From assembly GCF_019249245.1 (NCBI RefSeq), contig NZ_JAESDK010000008.1:1-64000 (forward strand): DNA of 64,000 bases, given 5' to 3'. The notes under the pieces are model-generated. The model searched no databases. It had not been told where the DNA came from and saw nothing but the letters and a program-made list of their open reading frames with translations. The position numbers and the translations under genes are program-made. Positions 40,114 through 47,714 of this stretch are shown one piece after another; within the stretch, counting starts at the first letter, position 1; each line of letters opens with the position of its first letter. The stretch is from Alteromonas lipotrueiana (GTDB lineage Bacteria > Pseudomonadota > Gammaproteobacteria > Enterobacterales > Alteromonadaceae).

Positions 40114-41328
40114 ATGCCAAATTTAACAGTTAAACAAGTCAACATACTTGCTAAAGGTCAGCATAGTAAAACATCCGATGGCAATGGATTGTCCTTCGTC
40201 GTTCCGAAGCGTGGCGAACCATACTGGTCCCTGAGATATACCTTCAACGAAAAGAGGAGGGAAAAGTCGCTGGGTAAATTCGGACAACTGACACTGGCTG
40301 AAGCTCGTGGTGAAGCAGAGAAAATTCGGGCATTAATTCGAGATGGCATCGACCCTCTTTCTATTGCTTCAATTGAAAATTATGACGGAATGACATTTGA
40401 TCTATTATTTAAGGATATGTATCAACACAAGATATTAAAGCGTAATAAACACCCAGATATACCAAAAAGCAAGTATGGAAAAAACGTTTCGTCCCATATT
40501 GGCCACTTAAAGGTTGAACAAGTGACTGCAATTCATGTTCGAAATATCTTAGACACCATCACAAACAGTGGGCGACCAACAGTATCAAATGATGTGCTGG
40601 GCTTACTTAATCAACTTTTTAAACATGCCATCCAACTTGGTATTACATCAAATAACCCGGCTTCAGCTTTTTCCTGTAAGGATGCAGGGGGGGATGAAAA
40701 GCCAAGAAAAAGGTTCTTGAGCATTGAAGAAATTGAACACGCCTTTTCGGTATTCAGGGAAAATTTGAATTCTTTCACGCGAGATAATTACTTAGTTTGC
40801 TGTCTACTTATTACCTTAGGCGTTAGAAAGTCAGAGTTAATTCAAGCGCTTTGGAAGGAGTTCGATTTAGGTAATGCAGTGTGGCACTTACCAAAAGCGC
40901 GCACAAAAACGGAAAGCGATATCAGTATACCACTTCCTCCACAGGCTATAAGCTGGCTTGAGGAGTTAACAGTCAGATCTCATAGTTCTGAGTATGTATT
41001 CCCAGCAAGACGCAAAAGCAAAGTATCTCATATGGGAAACGACACTGTAAATCGTGCAGTGAACAGCCTTTTTGGAATAGACAGTAGCAAAAAAGCTCCG
41101 CCTCCAAATCGTATGGGGCAATTAGAGCATTTTACTATTCATGATTTCAGGAGAACTTTTAGAACCATCGCTGGCCAGCTAGGCTTCGATAGGGATGTTC
41201 TAGAGCGCTGTTTAAATCATAAGATAGACAATATGGCTGAGATTTATGATCAAGGGGACTATTTTGATAAAAGACGGGAGGTTCACGAAGCCGTATGTTT
41301 TGCTCTTCAAGAAGCAGTGAGTAGTTAA
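40114..41328 (+). CDS. int: Tyrosine integrase of the yicC-inserted island
   Basis: A DUF4102-type integrase of 404 aa. The N-terminal arm-binding domain (TSDGNGLSFVVPKRG, SLGKFGQLTLAEAR) is followed by a core-binding and a catalytic domain with Arg238 (LGVRKSEL), His343-x-x-Arg346 (HDFRR), His369 (LNHK) and nucleophile Tyr378 (EIYDQ). The ATG at 40114 is chosen because AGAGGTG precedes it; a GTG at 40093 is part of a TGGTGAGTA repeat. It is adjacent to attL, as expected. MGIVflInd1-type integrases of Vibrio also use yicC. Confidence 0.92.
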   Translation: MPNLTVKQVNILAKGQHSKTSDGNGLSFVVPKRGEPYWSLRYTFNEKRREKSLGKFGQLTLAEARGEAEKIRALIRDGIDPLSIASIENYDGMTFDLLFKDMYQHKILKRNKHPDIPKSKYGKNVSSHIGHLKVEQVTAIHVRNILDTITNSGRPTVSNDVLGLLNQLFKHAIQLGITSNNPASAFSCKDAGGDEKPRKRFLSIEEIEHAFSVFRENLNSFTRDNYLVCCLLITLGVRKSELIQALWKEFDLGNAVWHLPKARTKTESDISIPLPPQAISWLEELTVRSHSSEYVFPARRKSKVSHMGNDTVNRAVNSLFGIDSSKKAPPPNRMGQLEHFTIHDFRRTFRTIAGQLGFDRDVLERCLNHKIDNMAEIYDQGDYFDKRREVHEAVCFALQEAVSS

Positions 41329-41450
41329 CTGGAAAATTATAAATTTGAACTATCAGTTGGTGTTGGCAAAGCGGTATTAACCCCTACAGTTGTATAAATG
41401 CGAGTTACCGCGACACAATTTATTCGTTATTAGAGTTAATCACAGGGGTA

Positions 41451-41555
41451 TTAAAAAAATAGACACCTGGATTCAATATGAGGGGACAATATTTGCCAAG
41501 CATTACTATTTCCGTCTTCAAAATGGTTTTGAACAACGCCTGACAGCATATCAGC
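41451..41555 (-). pseudogene. 3' remnant of DUF3800 gene cut by IS
   Basis: On the minus strand this reads ADMLSGVVQNHFEDGNSN and on to a stop at 41451, joining in frame to the truncated ...QVADM end of the gene right of the IS. The 7-bp TATCAGC duplication is counted once in the restored gene (219 codons including the stop). Confidence 0.82.
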
Positions 41556-42578
41556 TGTGTGATTCATAGAGATCGTTTCAATATACTATTGCTCTATGAT
41601 CAAAGAAATTAAACAGCGATTAAAGTGGGTTGAGCTTTACGAAGAAACCAATGATGCGGGTCTAGTTTGCCGTCGGTGCGGTATATCTAGGCCTACTCTT
41701 CGAAAATGGTATAAGCGATACAGAGAAAAGGGCGTAGATGGCCTACAGGATGTTTCTAAACGTCCTCACAGCTCCCCAAACACTAAAATTAATAATCAAA
41801 TCGAAAAGTGGATCCTCGATCTAAGAAAAGACAGAAAACTTGGTGCCAGAAGAATCCAGAATGAGCTTCTTCGCGAGCATAACTTTCAGCTATCGCTTGC
41901 CTCAATTCATAAAATACTGACTAAACATGAAGTAAAACCAATAGTTTTTCAGCGGAAGAAAAAAGACTTCATTCGATATCAAAGACCTATTCCTGGTGAC
42001 CGAATTCAGATGGATACATGTAAGATCGCGCCTGGAATTTATCAATACACTGCCATTGATGATTGCTCTAGATATCGTGTGTTAGACGTTTTTAAACGCA
42101 GAACGGCAACCAATACGCTTACCTTTATCGATAAAGTGATAGAAGAAATGCCATTTCCAATACAGCGTGTTCAAACTGATCGCGGAACGGAGTTTTTTGC
42201 TGAAAAGGTACAGCTCAAATTGATGGAGCATGGCATTAAATTTCGCCCCAACAAACCAGGCTCTCCTCACTTAAATGGCAAAGTTGAGAGGTCACAAAGA
42301 ACCGACAAAGAAGAGTTTTATTCTACCGCTAATTTAGATTTGGAAGAACTCAAAAATCAAACATTGCCTGAGTGGCAGCATTACTACAATTGGCAACGCG
42401 CTCACGGCTCATTCAAAGGTAAAACACCAATGGATATTGTATTTGAACGGCTTGAACAAACACCACTTTGGGAGGACGTTCACGCTAACTATAAAACTGA
42501 AAATGAACGCATTCAGTTATCGAATTATCAGCGTGATCTTCAACTACGAAAAGTGAAATGATGTCTATGAATCACACA
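41556..42578 (+). mobile_element. IS481-family insertion sequence, complete
   Basis: A 1023-bp element. The 19-bp terminal inverted repeats are TGTGTGATTCATAGAGATC (41556-41574) and, at 42560-42578, the complement with one mismatch. The element is flanked by a perfect 7-bp target duplication, TATCAGC, at 41549-41555 and 42579-42585. One intact transposase gene fills it. Clean ends and duplication indicate a recent insertion. Confidence 0.9.
41596..42561 (+). CDS. IS481-family transposase
   Basis: 321 aa. An N-terminal helix-turn-helix (VCRRCGISRPTLRKWYKRYREKG region) is followed by an rve DDE catalytic core. The catalytic acids are visible: Asp140 (QMDTCK), Asp195 (QTDRGTEF) and Glu231 (NGKVERSQRT). 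It is uninterrupted and full length, hence probably active. Confidence 0.93.
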   Translation: MIKEIKQRLKWVELYEETNDAGLVCRRCGISRPTLRKWYKRYREKGVDGLQDVSKRPHSSPNTKINNQIEKWILDLRKDRKLGARRIQNELLREHNFQLSLASIHKILTKHEVKPIVFQRKKKDFIRYQRPIPGDRIQMDTCKIAPGIYQYTAIDDCSRYRVLDVFKRRTATNTLTFIDKVIEEMPFPIQRVQTDRGTEFFAEKVQLKLMEHGIKFRPNKPGSPHLNGKVERSQRTDKEEFYSTANLDLEELKNQTLPEWQHYYNWQRAHGSFKGKTPMDIVFERLEQTPLWEDVHANYKTENERIQLSNYQRDLQLRKVK

Positions 42579-43137
42579 TATCAGCAACTTGGATCGCCTT
42601 ACATGACTGGCTTTCCATCGGTGTAGTAGTAAGGATAGTTTGTGATTTTTTATCAAACCATAATTTGGTCTGAAGGTAATCGTGCATGCTGTTTCCACTT
42701 TTTACCTTGATCGAACGTGGATCAGGGATGAAAAGAACACTTCCATGATTTTTCATTTCGTTAAGTAATGATAGACCAATCATGTAGTTATATAGCTTGT
42801 TACCATCCCGTCTAATATGCTCTTGGACGTTTTCTTTTTTTACCGTTATCGAAAGCAGTTTGAGGTCTGGATTTGTCAGTACAATTGATCTTAATTGATT
42901 AGCAAACTCAGTGCGTTGAGGCAAGCTCATGTCTGCCCATTTAACTTCTGACTGAGCGTTCCATTTGAATTTTGTATATAGCTTTTTAACTAAACGCTTG
43001 GGATGCTTATTTTTTTCTTGCGGGTAAAGAATGCTTGCAATTGTAAGGTAGCGGCTAGAGCCACCGTTTCTATATGGAGCGTCGAATTTCCAGCCGAGGT
43101 CACCGCTTTCATCTAGGGCTATTGTTACGTCTGGCAC
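42579..43137 (-). pseudogene. DUF3800-domain gene, interrupted by the IS
   Basis: The 5' part of a DUF3800 protein, starting at a GTG (43137) with a stop two codons upstream. It carries the LDESGDLGW signature at the N terminus, SEVKWADM, and ends ...CKAIQVADM at the IS. The remaining C terminus lies at 41451-41555. DUF3800 proteins are common on mobile islands and are thought to have an RNase H-like fold; function unproven. The intact gene would encode about 218 aa. Confidence 0.82.
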
Positions 43138-43320
43138 TTCCTATGCTTTTGCTCCATTTAGCTTTAATTTGGGTGTGGACCCTGAGACCGACGCTCTTAC
43201 AGAGCGCTTACGATACAATTTGCGTCGCGGTTGATTCAGGCTTTACCCACACGGCGGAAGTATAAGGATTAGTCTATTCATATTCAAGTAAATATCTAAA
43301 AAAATATCGATAACGCTTCT

Positions 43321-43554
43321 CTAGCGACCAAGTTTTACATTATTCATCCAAAGCAAAATATCAGACAGCAACCAACGGGCTTTTCCTTTACCCACGCTGG
43401 AGGCTGGCGGGGTTTCTCCCGCCTTTTGCATACGCCACCAGGTAGTTCGGCTAATGCCGGTTCTGCGACAGCGTTCGGTCTCGCTTATCAACCGTTCTTC
43501 TTCGCCATAGAGTTTTAAAATGCCCGCTCGTTGTTCAAATAGCTCGTTATTCAT
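43321..43554 (-). CDS. AlpA-like small DNA-binding regulator
   Basis: 77 aa. The segment LISETERCRRTGISRTTWWRM is an AlpA/excisionase-type winged helix; GKGKARWLLSDILLWM is the usual C-terminal part. AlpA proteins of P4-like islands activate excision or regulate integrase. It overlaps the next gene upstream by 8 bases and closes a three-gene minus-strand operon. Confidence 0.75.
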   Translation of the reverse strand: MNNELFEQRAGILKLYGEEERLISETERCRRTGISRTTWWRMQKAGETPPASSVGKGKARWLLSDILLWMNNVKLGR

Positions 43555-43807
43555 GTTCGTCTCCCAACTCCACGCGATTCTTTAGTACCCAAACATCAAC
43601 TTCTTTTCTCTTGAAGAAGGTTCGCCGCCCACCAAGCTTGTAACAGGGCAACCCGTCCCGTACTTGTTGCCGCAAGAAATTCGGGCTTAGTGCGGTATAT
43701 TGAACACACTCATCAAATGTGAGGAACTCTTTGCTATTGAGAGCGACTTTGCAAAGTTGGCTTTCAATCACGCATTTAATTTCGTCAAATAGCTGGTCAG
43801 TAAGCAT
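43547..43807 (-). CDS. Helix-turn-helix (excisionase-like) protein
   Basis: 86 aa. FLTFDECVQYTALSPNFLRQ and YKLGGRRTFFKRKEVDVWV match the MerR/excisionase-like HTH_17 fold. It shares one base with the DUF927 stop codon (TAATG) and overlaps the AlpA-like gene, so all three are translationally coupled. It may be a recombination directionality factor or a partner for DUF927 protein replication functions. Confidence 0.7.
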   Translation of the reverse strand: MLTDQLFDEIKCVIESQLCKVALNSKEFLTFDECVQYTALSPNFLRQQVRDGLPCYKLGGRRTFFKRKEVDVWVLKNRVELGDEHE

Positions 43808-45531
43808 TAGTCATTCTCGCTCTGGGAAACTGGGAAAGTGGGATTATCATTACTATTCAATGAGTTATAATTTATATGAAAGTGGGATAGATCCACACTT
43901 TCATTGCATTCGCGACAGATTTTCTCGGGAAAAAACTTAATAAATCGCTTCCCTCTTATTTTGAATGTACTTCGCGAGCTCTCATTTGAAATGGCCCAAC
44001 CTTTTTGAAGCATGTAATGAACTGCTTGCCTGTATTCATGAGCAACAGATTCTATTACTTCCGATTTGAACAGCTGCTGAGGGATATACCAAGTCAGTTC
44101 AGGCTCTGATTCAAAGAACCCAATACTCCCATTATGTGATTCCCCCCGAGGACTCAGGCTGTGCCGCCATTTATTGATTAGCCTGATAAGCTTCTTAATA
44201 ATTTTCTTACTTTCTGAATTTTCGGTGCTATTCCGATCATCAAGCCAAATTGTAGCTACTTGCTCTAAAGCGTTTTTGGCATCCCCCAGGTGCCATGGCA
44301 ACAACCCATGGTTTATCGCAACTTCTCCTGCGGCAGCTAACAAAGCGAACTTATCTAGAACATTATTCGCCTGGCTGGCGATACTCTTAGGCCAAGGCCA
44401 TTCGTCTCGAATACTTTTATATTCTTTGATTATTTCATCTTGCGGACAGTTAAATCTCGATAGGACTTCCAACCAAGATTTAATGAAAGTTCCGTGATAT
44501 TTATTAACGCTGGCTGATAAATGTTCAGCAAACTCCTTTGCTGAAGGAAACTCATGAATATTTTCAAAGGCATCGTATCTACAGAAAGTTGGTACCTCTA
44601 TCAGGCGAACAGACTGCCCAGCACTCACACTCTGGTTAATACTCAGGAAAAGCTCCTCTAGAGTTAGCTCTCCTGTACTAAGCAAAATAGTGCGCCACCG
44701 ATACCGTTTGTCTAGTCCACCGTTTTTTGTGCTTCTAAGCTTTGATACACCATTACATAAGTGGTAAATCAATCGATCCATTTCATTTGCAGGGCACTGC
44801 TTAAATTCGTCCAAACAAAGCAACATGTTGTTCCTTGCTCGTGCAATAGACTCAATCCCGTTTGAAGTCGAGCTCCAAGTTTCCCAGTAGGTTTGATCTG
44901 AATAAATACTGGCAGCCACTTTCATGACCGTAGACTTGCCGGACTTAGAGCTCCCAACAATCTGTATTCCGAAGCTTTCCAAATCCGTCCACTCGATAAT
45001 GGGGGCCGCTAGGGCTGTACACACAGCCATAATTAAGATTGGATTACCTCGGCAGTATTGGGCGACATGTTTTTGCCAGTCCAATAAAGAGCCTGACTCT
45101 TCTAAACTAGCACCTGCAAAATCACCAACATAGATAGCAGGTGTCTCGTGTCGACCTACGCTCCAATCTGGTGTCACAAATTGCCCGTTAATCCATCCAC
45201 TTTGTCTTGCACTGTAGGCATGCAATTTACATGGAGCCTCAATGAGATGTGCTAAAAGTAACTCCCAAGATCTTTTTTCAGGAGATAGTTGAAATCCAGA
45301 GTTCAACAACCGCTGTTTAAAACTTGTTGCTGAGCCTTCGCATACTTCTCCCATAGTGAGTACTTCGCGAATTGTTAGGCCAAAGTAGTTTTTCCATTCT
45401 ATAAGACGACCAAAATCGTCACGCTTGTTAGGGGAAGACACAATTGCCTTAACCTCAATTGGCCCAGATATTTTTTTCTCTTCACCGCTGCTACTGTAAG
45501 AGTAGATACCATCGGGTTTTGCCTTTAGCAT
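43807..45531 (-). CDS. DUF927 P-loop ATPase
   Basis: 574 aa. The N-terminal ~145 residues are of unknown type; a DUF927 helicase-like ATPase domain follows with Walker A VGSSKSGKST (about 192-201) and Walker B LLCLDEFKQ (about 241-249). DUF927 proteins occur in island and plasmid replication modules next to primases, but no primase is seen here. AT-rich compared with the core genes. A GAGAGG ribosome site precedes the ATG. Confidence 0.8.
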   Translation of the reverse strand: MLKAKPDGIYSYSSSGEEKKISGPIEVKAIVSSPNKRDDFGRLIEWKNYFGLTIREVLTMGEVCEGSATSFKQRLLNSGFQLSPEKRSWELLLAHLIEAPCKLHAYSARQSGWINGQFVTPDWSVGRHETPAIYVGDFAGASLEESGSLLDWQKHVAQYCRGNPILIMAVCTALAAPIIEWTDLESFGIQIVGSSKSGKSTVMKVAASIYSDQTYWETWSSTSNGIESIARARNNMLLCLDEFKQCPANEMDRLIYHLCNGVSKLRSTKNGGLDKRYRWRTILLSTGELTLEELFLSINQSVSAGQSVRLIEVPTFCRYDAFENIHEFPSAKEFAEHLSASVNKYHGTFIKSWLEVLSRFNCPQDEIIKEYKSIRDEWPWPKSIASQANNVLDKFALLAAAGEVAINHGLLPWHLGDAKNALEQVATIWLDDRNSTENSESKKIIKKLIRLINKWRHSLSPRGESHNGSIGFFESEPELTWYIPQQLFKSEVIESVAHEYRQAVHYMLQKGWAISNESSRSTFKIRGKRFIKFFPEKICRECNESVDLSHFHINYNSLNSNDNPTFPVSQSEND

Positions 45532-45615
45532 GACTTTTACCTCTCAAAATCAACGCATTTGTATTACTTGAATCATTGAGAGTTAGGTTGACACGGTTTG
45601 AGCCAGTTTGGATCG

Positions 45616-45647
45616 GAAAAACCCACCTTACTTTTGATGGGTTTTTC
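45616..45647. terminator. Bidirectional intrinsic terminator
   Basis: GAAAAACCCA (45616-45625) and TGGGTTTTTC (45638-45647) form a 10-bp stem with a 12-base loop, between the DUF927 gene and the small-gene block on the same strand. It separates two transcription units. Confidence 0.75.
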
Positions 45648-45736
45648 AGCCTTTTAAAAAATAAGTACTCCAGAAAAGTCAAGGGGTAATTGTTACTGGA
45701 ATTTGGTATGAAAATGCTGCTTTTGAACGTAAAACG

Positions 45737-45750
45737 TTAGGCATGCCTAA
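45737..45750. promoter_or_regulatory. Variant TTAGGCATGCCTAA palindrome
   Basis: A 14-bp perfect palindrome with the same GGCATGCC core as the three sites at 46406, 46670 and 47698. An AACGT-AAA-ACGTT inverted repeat (45726-45738) overlaps its left edge. It is upstream of the DUF927 operon and downstream of the small membrane-peptide gene. Confidence 0.5.
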
Positions 45751-45774
45751 TTTTTTCGCTGGAAATATTGGATA

Positions 45775-45876
45775 TCAGTCGAATTTATTGAGGTTGTCGC
45801 GATTAAAATGAAATAGCAAAGCAAAAAATATCACCAACGCCAGAACCATGGCGCATCCTGTAAGCAACGGAGCCAT
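45775..45876 (-). CDS. 33-aa single-pass membrane peptide
   Basis: Reads MAPLLTGCAMVLALVIFF and on to HFNRDNLNKFD: one hydrophobic helix and a short charged tail. It begins 2 bases after the stop of the 39-aa gene upstream (a GTG directly before its ATG is also possible), so it is probably coupled to it. Function is unknown; could be a small membrane toxin or helper. Confidence 0.5.
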   Translation of the reverse strand: MAPLLTGCAMVLALVIFFALLFHFNRDNLNKFD

Positions 45877-45878
45877 CA

Positions 45879-45998
45879 CTAGATTCTCCCCTCTTTAATT
45901 GCTTCAAATAGGCCGTGTTTTAGTTTGTCGTAGTGGCGAGTAGCGCGAATAGCCAGTACCATTAACACCCACATCTGAAACCATTCATATGTTGTCAT
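45879..45998 (-). CDS. 39-aa small protein
   Basis: Reads MTTYEWFQMWVLMVLAIR, then ATRHYDKLKHGLFEAIKEGRI. AAGGAA lies before its ATG and the stop is followed immediately by a second tiny gene. It has a short hydrophobic N-terminal half and a basic amphipathic C-terminal half. No known family recognised. It is 17 bases downstream of the 46.0-kb gene and likely in its operon. Confidence 0.55.
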   Translation of the reverse strand: MTTYEWFQMWVLMVLAIRATRHYDKLKHGLFEAIKEGRI

Positions 45999-46015
45999 AG
46001 CAGTTCCTTTTAATT

Positions 46016-46393
46016 TTAATGCCTGGTAATGCCGGTAAATACGTCACCTTCCCAATTACACAATTCGATAACCCAATTACTGATTTGCTGTCGCTTATTA
46101 GGATTATAGCCGGTAAACGGGAATGTTATTTTAGTGCTGCGCGCTTTAAACTTTGAAAAGGGCTCAATTCTTACATCCCAGACAGACCCATTTTCGTTAG
46201 TCACATCGAACGCAAACGCCTTTTGGGATATTAAAGTAAGTAACATTTCCTCTTCGGTATGTACATCCTTATCAAAATAAAGGCCTAGTGGCTCACATTC
46301 GACTTCAATACCACGCAGTCGATGCTTGATCTCATCAAACGCGGGTAAAAATGGTCGTAGCTCGGAGTTATTAATCAACTTTTCTTCGTTCAT
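46016..46393 (-). CDS. Hypothetical island protein
   Basis: 125 aa, soluble, acidic, not recognised. The C-terminal region (FTGYNPNKRQQISNWVIELCNW) is the most motif-like. The ATG at 46393 is preferred; the frame stays open to a TTG inside the palindrome at 46406-46425. The palindrome sits 13-32 bases upstream of the ATG, positioned to repress this gene. Confidence 0.6.
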   Translation of the reverse strand: MNEEKLINNSELRPFLPAFDEIKHRLRGIEVECEPLGLYFDKDVHTEEEMLLTLISQKAFAFDVTNENGSVWDVRIEPFSKFKARSTKITFPFTGYNPNKRQQISNWVIELCNWEGDVFTGITRH

Positions 46394-46405
46394 AAAATCC
46401 GCCCT

Positions 46406-46425
46406 CAATTTGGCATGCCAAATTG
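46406..46425. promoter_or_regulatory. Operator-like palindrome 1
   Basis: CAATTTGGCATGCCAAATTG, a perfect 20-bp palindrome, identical to the one at 46670-46689, directly before the 46.0-46.4-kb gene. Confidence 0.7.
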
Positions 46426-46440
46426 GCCTATGTATTAACT

Positions 46441-46653
46441 CTAGTAATAAGTGTCGTATAACTCGCCTCGCGCCTGAGCATCCTCAGCCTCTTGACAAAT
46501 CATATGTTCGCCATCAGCGATGATATTACCCATACCATCATCAAGCTCATTGAGTTGTTCATTTTCCGTAGATGACTGATCATCAGCGCTAAATACCCAA
46601 ACTAGAAAGTAAACAATCCCAAATATTACAAAAAATAGCGTTTCCAAAATCAC
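46441..46653 (-). CDS. Small membrane-anchored island protein
   Basis: 70 aa with one N-terminal membrane helix (TLFFVIFGIVYFLVWVF) and an acidic cytoplasmic or periplasmic tail. The GTG at 46653 is chosen because GGAGAGGAG lies immediately before it; the frame runs to an ATG at 46680 that is part of the palindrome. Function is unknown. Confidence 0.55.
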   Translation of the reverse strand: MILETLFFVIFGIVYFLVWVFSADDQSSTENEQLNELDDGMGNIIADGEHMICQEAEDAQARGELYDTYY

Positions 46654-46669
46654 TACTCCTCTCCAATCC

Positions 46670-46689
46670 CAATTTGGCATGCCAAATTG
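46670..46689. promoter_or_regulatory. Operator-like palindrome 2
   Basis: CAATTTGGCATGCCAAATTG again, 17 bases upstream of the GTG start of the membrane-protein gene and in the control region shared with the divergent XRE gene. Confidence 0.7.
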
Positions 46690-46693
46690 AAGG

Positions 46694-46742
46694 CTAAGTA
46701 TTCCTTAGTATCCAGGCTTCATTAAAGCTAAGAAAATCTTAG
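46694..46742. promoter_or_regulatory. Pair of CTAAG-N5-CTTAG inverted repeats
   Basis: CTAAGTATTCCTTAG (46694-46708) and CTAAGAAAATCTTAG (46728-46742) share the same half-sites and spacing, and their centres are 34 bases apart. Both lie just upstream of the XRE gene and are the best candidates for its own binding sites. Confidence 0.55.
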
Positions 46743-46769
46743 TTTTCAATAGCAGATCTCCTACACCAG

Positions 46770-47039
46770 TTGAAAAGTAATGATGGTTCGCCGTTTCCAA
46801 CACGGCTAAAGCAAGCAAGAACAAGACTTGGTCTGTCCCAAAAGCAATTAGGAATAATGGCGGGGATGGATAACTTTGTTGCGTCTGCTCGAATGAACCA
46901 ATATGAACGCGGTGTTCACACTCCAGATTTCAAAACGGTAGTCGCGTTGAGCGGTGTTCTAGAGGTGCCAACTGCCTTCTTGTACTGCATTGAAGACGAG
47001 TTGGCTGAAATGATATTGGATTGGTCATCGCAATGTTGA
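46770..47039 (+). CDS. XRE-family transcriptional regulator
   Basis: 89 aa, a single Cro/C1-type HTH (RLKQARTRLGLSQKQLG, then MNQYERGVHTPDFKTVVALS) with an extended insert between helices 2 and 3. The start is a TTG, with no in-frame ATG nearby. It precedes the HEPN-like gene by 12 bases, an antitoxin-toxin-like spacing, and is divergent from the palindrome-controlled genes. Confidence 0.82.
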   Translation: MKSNDGSPFPTRLKQARTRLGLSQKQLGIMAGMDNFVASARMNQYERGVHTPDFKTVVALSGVLEVPTAFLYCIEDELAEMILDWSSQC

Positions 47040-47051
47040 TTAGTGTGAAGC

Positions 47052-47639
47052 GTGGAAGAATTTAAGTCTCTTGAAAATCTGTTGTCACCGGATGAAAGGA
47101 ATACTTTTTGGAGTGTTCTTAACGAAGAATCGGGGGAAATGCGTTCAATTTCTTTAGAAGAAATATATCTGTCGATTTCGCATGTTTCATTGGATGCGAT
47201 GGTTCCCGAGGATGTTAGGAGCCAGTTTAATGTCGCGAGGAATTTGGCCGCATACTCTTGGTACTGCTACCCATTCCATCAAGTATGTGAGATGAAAGTT
47301 TACTCGACGGTAGAATTTGCATTGAAAAACCGCCTAGAACGTAACTGGCCATTTCCAAAACTCATAAAAAAATCAATAAGTTGGGGATTGATAAAAGACA
47401 TGGGGTTTTCTCACCTAAGAAAACCTCTGGATGAATCCTCAACTGAATACAGCAAATCTTTGATAGAAATCATGCCAGGACTAAGAAATGGCCTAGCCCA
47501 CGGAGGAACAACTCTTCACCCCGGCTCGATATCAACTTTAAGGTTCTGTGCTGATTTTATTAATCAGCTATATCGGAATGAAATCAACAAGCCCAAGCAT
47601 GAAATAAAAGAGTGGCATGGGTGCTCAACCAAAGACTGA
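47052..47639 (+). CDS. HEPN-like protein downstream of XRE regulator
   Basis: 195 aa, helical. Near the C terminus it has RNGLAH (Arg145 to His150), the R-X4-H motif of HEPN-superfamily RNases, within a typical LRNGLAHGGTTLHPGS context. GTG start. HEPN proteins are frequent toxins or defence effectors, and a preceding XRE gene could be the antitoxin. The assignment rests on this motif and context only; a non-catalytic HEPN or an unrelated helical family are alternatives. Confidence 0.5.
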   Translation: MEEFKSLENLLSPDERNTFWSVLNEESGEMRSISLEEIYLSISHVSLDAMVPEDVRSQFNVARNLAAYSWYCYPFHQVCEMKVYSTVEFALKNRLERNWPFPKLIKKSISWGLIKDMGFSHLRKPLDESSTEYSKSLIEIMPGLRNGLAHGGTTLHPGSISTLRFCADFINQLYRNEINKPKHEIKEWHGCSTKD

Positions 47640-47697
47640 AATTGCAAATACGCTGTAGACAAGGTTTGCTATTTTTTTAAAAATGCTGCTCTTGTCG

Positions 47698-47713
47698 ATT
47701 TGGCATGCCAAAT
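47698..47713. promoter_or_regulatory. Operator-like palindrome 3
   Basis: ATTTGGCATGCCAAAT, the same core as the 46.4 and 46.7-kb sites, but placed immediately downstream of the recombinase stop and after the HEPN-like gene, so not in an obvious promoter position. Confidence 0.5.
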
Positions 47714-47714
47714 T

